From positions 1-7,927 of the forward strand of contig JBBSPY010000149.1 of assembly GCA_038258415.1 (NCBI GenBank): a stretch of 7,927 nt of DNA, read 5' to 3'. The position numbers and the translations under genes are program-made. Shown here one piece after another: positions 5,677 to 7,927 of this stretch (the stretch's first letter is position 1; every line of letters begins with the position of its first letter). This DNA comes from Schlegelella_A sp038258415 (GTDB lineage: Bacteria; Pseudomonadota; Gammaproteobacteria; Burkholderiales; Burkholderiaceae_C). The notes under the pieces were generated by a model. It saw only the letters and a list, made by a program, of their open reading frames with translations. It ran no database searches and had not been told where the DNA came from.

Positions 5677-6048
5677 ATGTCGAAACTCAGCCTCCTGGCG
5701 ATCTGCGCCGCGCTCGCATCCTGCCTCCCGGGCTGCGAGCTCATCAAGCGCAACGAGGACGCCCAGGCGACGATCAACCAGCGCGTGATCGGCATGTCGA
5801 GCGGCGACTTCTTCGACCGCTACGGAAGGCCGACGTCGCGCTCGCCGAACCCGGACGGCAGCATCGACTACCGCTGGGAGTCAACCGTCGGCTTCGCGCG
5901 AGCCGGCCCCGACGGACTCGACGAGCGGGTCTGCCGGCTGCGCCTGTTGGCCGACAAGCGGGGCCGCATGAGCAGCGTCGAGATCGAGTACGACCCGCCG
6001 GGCTTCACGACCACCTCGCGCTGTCGCGAGATCTTCCTCGCCGCCTGA
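5677..6048 (+). CDS. Small predicted outer-membrane lipoprotein, BamE/SmpA-like
   Basis: This 123-residue protein has a short N-terminal signal with a hydrophobic core (LSLLAICAALAS) and a canonical lipobox LASC giving lipidated Cys16. A second, poorer lipobox-like LPGC follows at Cys20. After the tail linker comes a compact domain with the pattern GMSSGDFFDRYGRP, then PDGSIDYRWES. This resembles the BamE/SmpA (OmlA)-type fold in small lipoproteins, where a GMS...LGxP turn is followed by a tyrosine-bearing strand. Cys86 and Cys116 could form a periplasmic disulfide. With Glu after Cys16+4 and no Asp at +2, Lol-mediated sorting to the outer membrane is expected. No clear Shine-Dalgarno precedes the ATG, and no in-frame start lies upstream. 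It is probably not BamE itself; the role is unknown. Confidence 0.78.
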   Translation: MSKLSLLAICAALASCLPGCELIKRNEDAQATINQRVIGMSSGDFFDRYGRPTSRSPNPDGSIDYRWESTVGFARAGPDGLDERVCRLRLLADKRGRMSSVEIEYDPPGFTTTSRCREIFLAA

Positions 6049-6059
6049 CGGCGCGGCGA
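6038..6059. terminator. Possible hairpin at the convergent lipoprotein/ligD junction
   Basis: A 7-bp perfect stem (6038-6044 with 6053-6059) and an 8-nt loop span the lipoprotein stop codon, 8 nt before the ligD stop on the opposite strand. The position suits a shared transcription end, but there is no U-tract and chance occurrence is likely at this GC content. Confidence 0.2.
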
Positions 6060-6066
6060 CAAGCGG

Positions 6067-7927
6067 TCAGCCGCCCAGGCGCTTGATCGCAGCGGCGAGC
6101 GTCTGCCGGCAGCCGGCGTAGCCCGCCCAGGGATCGGCGGTCTCGAACGACAGATGCTCGCGCGCGTCGGCGATGGTCCACTGGGCGCCGCCGGTGAGCG
6201 ACGGCAGCGTCTCCCACGCAACCGGCATCGACACGCCGAGCCCGGGCCGGGCTCTGGCCGAGAACGCCGCCGCGGTGGTCGCGCCGCGGCCGTTGCGTAT
6301 CCAGTCGACGAAGATCCTGCCGATCCGGTTGGCGCCGCCGCTCTTCGCGACGAATCGCTGCGGGATGGTCCTGGCGAGGTGTTGCACCGCGCGTTGCGAG
6401 AACGCCTTGACGACGTCGTAGTCGAGCGAGGCCCGCCTCGTCGCGTCGATCGGCACGACGACGTGCAGGCCCTTGCCGCCGCTCGTCTTCAGCCAGCTCG
6501 CCAGGCCGAGCTCGTCGAGCAGCGCACGCACCAGCAGCGCCGCTTCCTGGATCTGCGCCCACGCGACGCCCTCGCCGGGATCAAGATCGAAGATCACGCG
6601 GTCGGGCCGATCGATGTGCGCGACCGTGGAATTCCAGGTGTGGAACTCGATGACGTTCATCTGCGCGCAGCCGAGCAGCGCCTCGACACTGGACACCTCG
6701 AGCATCGCCGGATGCCCCGGCCACAGCGCCGGGTCGAGCTCGACGATGCCGGGGATGCCGAGCTTCTCTCCGTGCTTCTGGAAGAACAGCGTGCCGCCGA
6801 CGCCGCTCGGACCGCGCACCAGCGACACCGGCCGACCCGCGAGGTGCGGCAGGATGCGGTCGGCCACGCTCTCGTACCAGCGCACGAGGTCGAGCTTGGT
6901 GAGTCCGGTCGAGGTGTCGATCACCCGGGTCGGGTGGCTGATCGCGACGGTCGGCGGCGGCTTCGTGGCGCCCGCTTCGGGCCCGTGCAGCGAGTGGAAG
7001 ACCGGGTGGCGAATGTGGCCATCGGGCGTCCACTCGGCGAAGCCCACCTCGACCTCGACCCGCGGCCGCACCCAATGCTCGCCGCCGCCGGCCTTGCGCG
7101 TCCAGCGACCCCGCTCGGGCGCGTGTGCGGCGTCGAACGGCGACCGGTCGGTCTCGAGCGCCGCGAGCGTCTTGCGTATCGATGCCGCTGCCTTCGCGTC
7201 CCATCCGGTGCCGACGTTGCCGACCCAGCGCAGCGGCCCGTCGCGCCGCTCGCGCGTGCCGAGCAGCAGGCTGCCGACCTCGCCGACGGCCGCCTCCCGG
7301 TCGGTCCAGCCGCCGACGACGAAGCGCTCGCGTCGCTGGCACTTCAGCTTCAGCCACGCTTCGCTCCGCCGCGACGCGTAGGTGCTGTCGCGCCGCTTGC
7401 AGACGATGCCTTCGAGCCGCATCCGGCACGCCGACGCGAGCACGCTCGCCGCGTCGCCCTCGAACGCGGCCGACAGGCGCAGGCGGTCGCCGTGACGGTC
7501 GTCGGCGCCGACGAGCCGCGACTGCAGGATCGCCCGACGCATCTCGAGCGGCAGCGGGCGCAGGTCGTGGCCGTCGAGGAAGGGCACGTCGAACAGGAAG
7601 CAGACGATGCCTTCGGTCGCGGCGCCGTCGAACGCGTTCTGCAGGGCGTTGAAGTTCGGCGTGCCGTCGGCGCCGAGCACGACGAGCTCGCCATCGAGCC
7701 AGCCATCGGCGATCGGCAGCGTCTCGAATGCAGCGGCGAGGCTCTTCATCTTCGCCGTCCAGTCGTGGCCCTGGCGGGTGTGCAGCTTCACGGTGCCGCC
7801 CGTGTAATGCGCGAGCACGCGATAGCCGTCGAACTTGATCTCGTAGAGCCAGCCGGCGCCGCGGACGGCCGCCGGCGACGCGGCCAGTGTCGCGAGCTGC
7901 GGCGCCAGGCGCGCCGGCGCCTCGACG
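6067..7927 (-). CDS. ligD: ATP-dependent DNA ligase D, ligase and polymerase domains (N-terminus outside window)
   Basis: The visible 619 residues run off the window's right edge with no start codon; the GTG at 7818 is internal, because the frame continues upstream into the catalytic motif. Domains in order of visible residues: nucleotidyltransferase motif I EIKFDGYR with AMP-accepting Lys31; motif III DGELVV near 78; motif IV EGIVCKR near 172; motif V WLKLK near 192; an OB fold from about 197 to 325 (VGNVGTGWD, VEVGFAEWTPDG, RHPVFHSL). The archaeo-eukaryotic primase-type polymerase domain covers about 330-619, with metal-binding Asp447 and Asp449 in FDLDPGEG, FFQKHGEKLG, SGGKGLHVVVPI and WIRNGRGATT. 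LigD repairs double-strand breaks by non-homologous end joining with Ku. A phosphoesterase domain, common before the ligase domain in proteobacterial LigD, would lie outside. It ends 18 bp from the convergent lipoprotein gene. Confidence 0.95.
   Translation of the reverse strand, partial: VEAPARLAPQLATLAASPAAVRGAGWLYEIKFDGYRVLAHYTGGTVKLHTRQGHDWTAKMKSLAAAFETLPIADGWLDGELVVLGADGTPNFNALQNAFDGAATEGIVCFLFDVPFLDGHDLRPLPLEMRRAILQSRLVGADDRHGDRLRLSAAFEGDAASVLASACRMRLEGIVCKRRDSTYASRRSEAWLKLKCQRRERFVVGGWTDREAAVGEVGSLLLGTRERRDGPLRWVGNVGTGWDAKAAASIRKTLAALETDRSPFDAAHAPERGRWTRKAGGGEHWVRPRVEVEVGFAEWTPDGHIRHPVFHSLHGPEAGATKPPPTVAISHPTRVIDTSTGLTKLDLVRWYESVADRILPHLAGRPVSLVRGPSGVGGTLFFQKHGEKLGIPGIVELDPALWPGHPAMLEVSSVEALLGCAQMNVIEFHTWNSTVAHIDRPDRVIFDLDPGEGVAWAQIQEAALLVRALLDELGLASWLKTSGGKGLHVVVPIDATRRASLDYDVVKAFSQRAVQHLARTIPQRFVAKSGGANRIGRIFVDWIRNGRGATTAAAFSARARPGLGVSMPVAWETLPSLTGGAQWTIADAREHLSFETADPWAGYAGCRQTLAAAIKRLGG

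Noticed and set aside
6473..7381. 302-residue plus-strand open frame opposite ligD
   Set aside because: It is rich in Ser/Pro/Arg with no family motif, and ligD occupies the other strand with complete domains.

Overview
This is a very GC-rich, densely coding window. Gene content and protein similarity recalled from known families point to a proteobacterium, most likely a betaproteobacterium of the order Burkholderiales. That placement is an inference; nothing in the window, such as an rRNA gene, fixes the taxonomy.

Left third (1-2724, + strand): the end of a type II 3-dehydroquinate dehydratase gene (aroQ-like) runs into pcaI, pcaJ and pcaF through overlapping or very short junctions (GTGA overlap, 10 bp gap, ATGA overlap). 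PcaI and PcaJ are the two subunits of 3-oxoadipate CoA-transferase, and PcaF is the 3-oxoadipyl-CoA thiolase. Together they complete the beta-ketoadipate pathway to succinyl-CoA and acetyl-CoA. The dehydroquinase next to them suggests that quinate/shikimate degradation, via dehydroshikimate and protocatechuate, may feed the same operon.

Middle (2847-5031, + strand): three small genes encode a strongly acidic, probably disordered protein, a four-cysteine thioredoxin-like [2Fe-2S] ferredoxin-type protein, and a Trp/Tyr-rich protein with an 11-residue tryptophan repeat. They lead into a full-length tartrate/D-malate dehydrogenase-family gene. Short spacing suggests co-transcription, but no shared function can be read from the sequence.

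Right third (5045-7927): gene orientation alternates. A stand-alone GAF-domain protein (-) converges on the dehydrogenase and diverges from a small two-lipobox lipoprotein (+). The lipoprotein gene converges on a large ATP-dependent DNA ligase D gene (-), whose N-terminus lies beyond the window edge. The divergent gap holds a long GC-rich imperfect palindrome, and both convergent junctions hold short hairpins without U-tracts.

Most of the window is ordinary metabolic and housekeeping content. The least explained parts are the small-gene trio, especially the hendecad Trp-repeat protein, and the palindrome between the GAF and lipoprotein genes. I saw no tRNA, rRNA, CRISPR array, insertion sequence or prophage gene.
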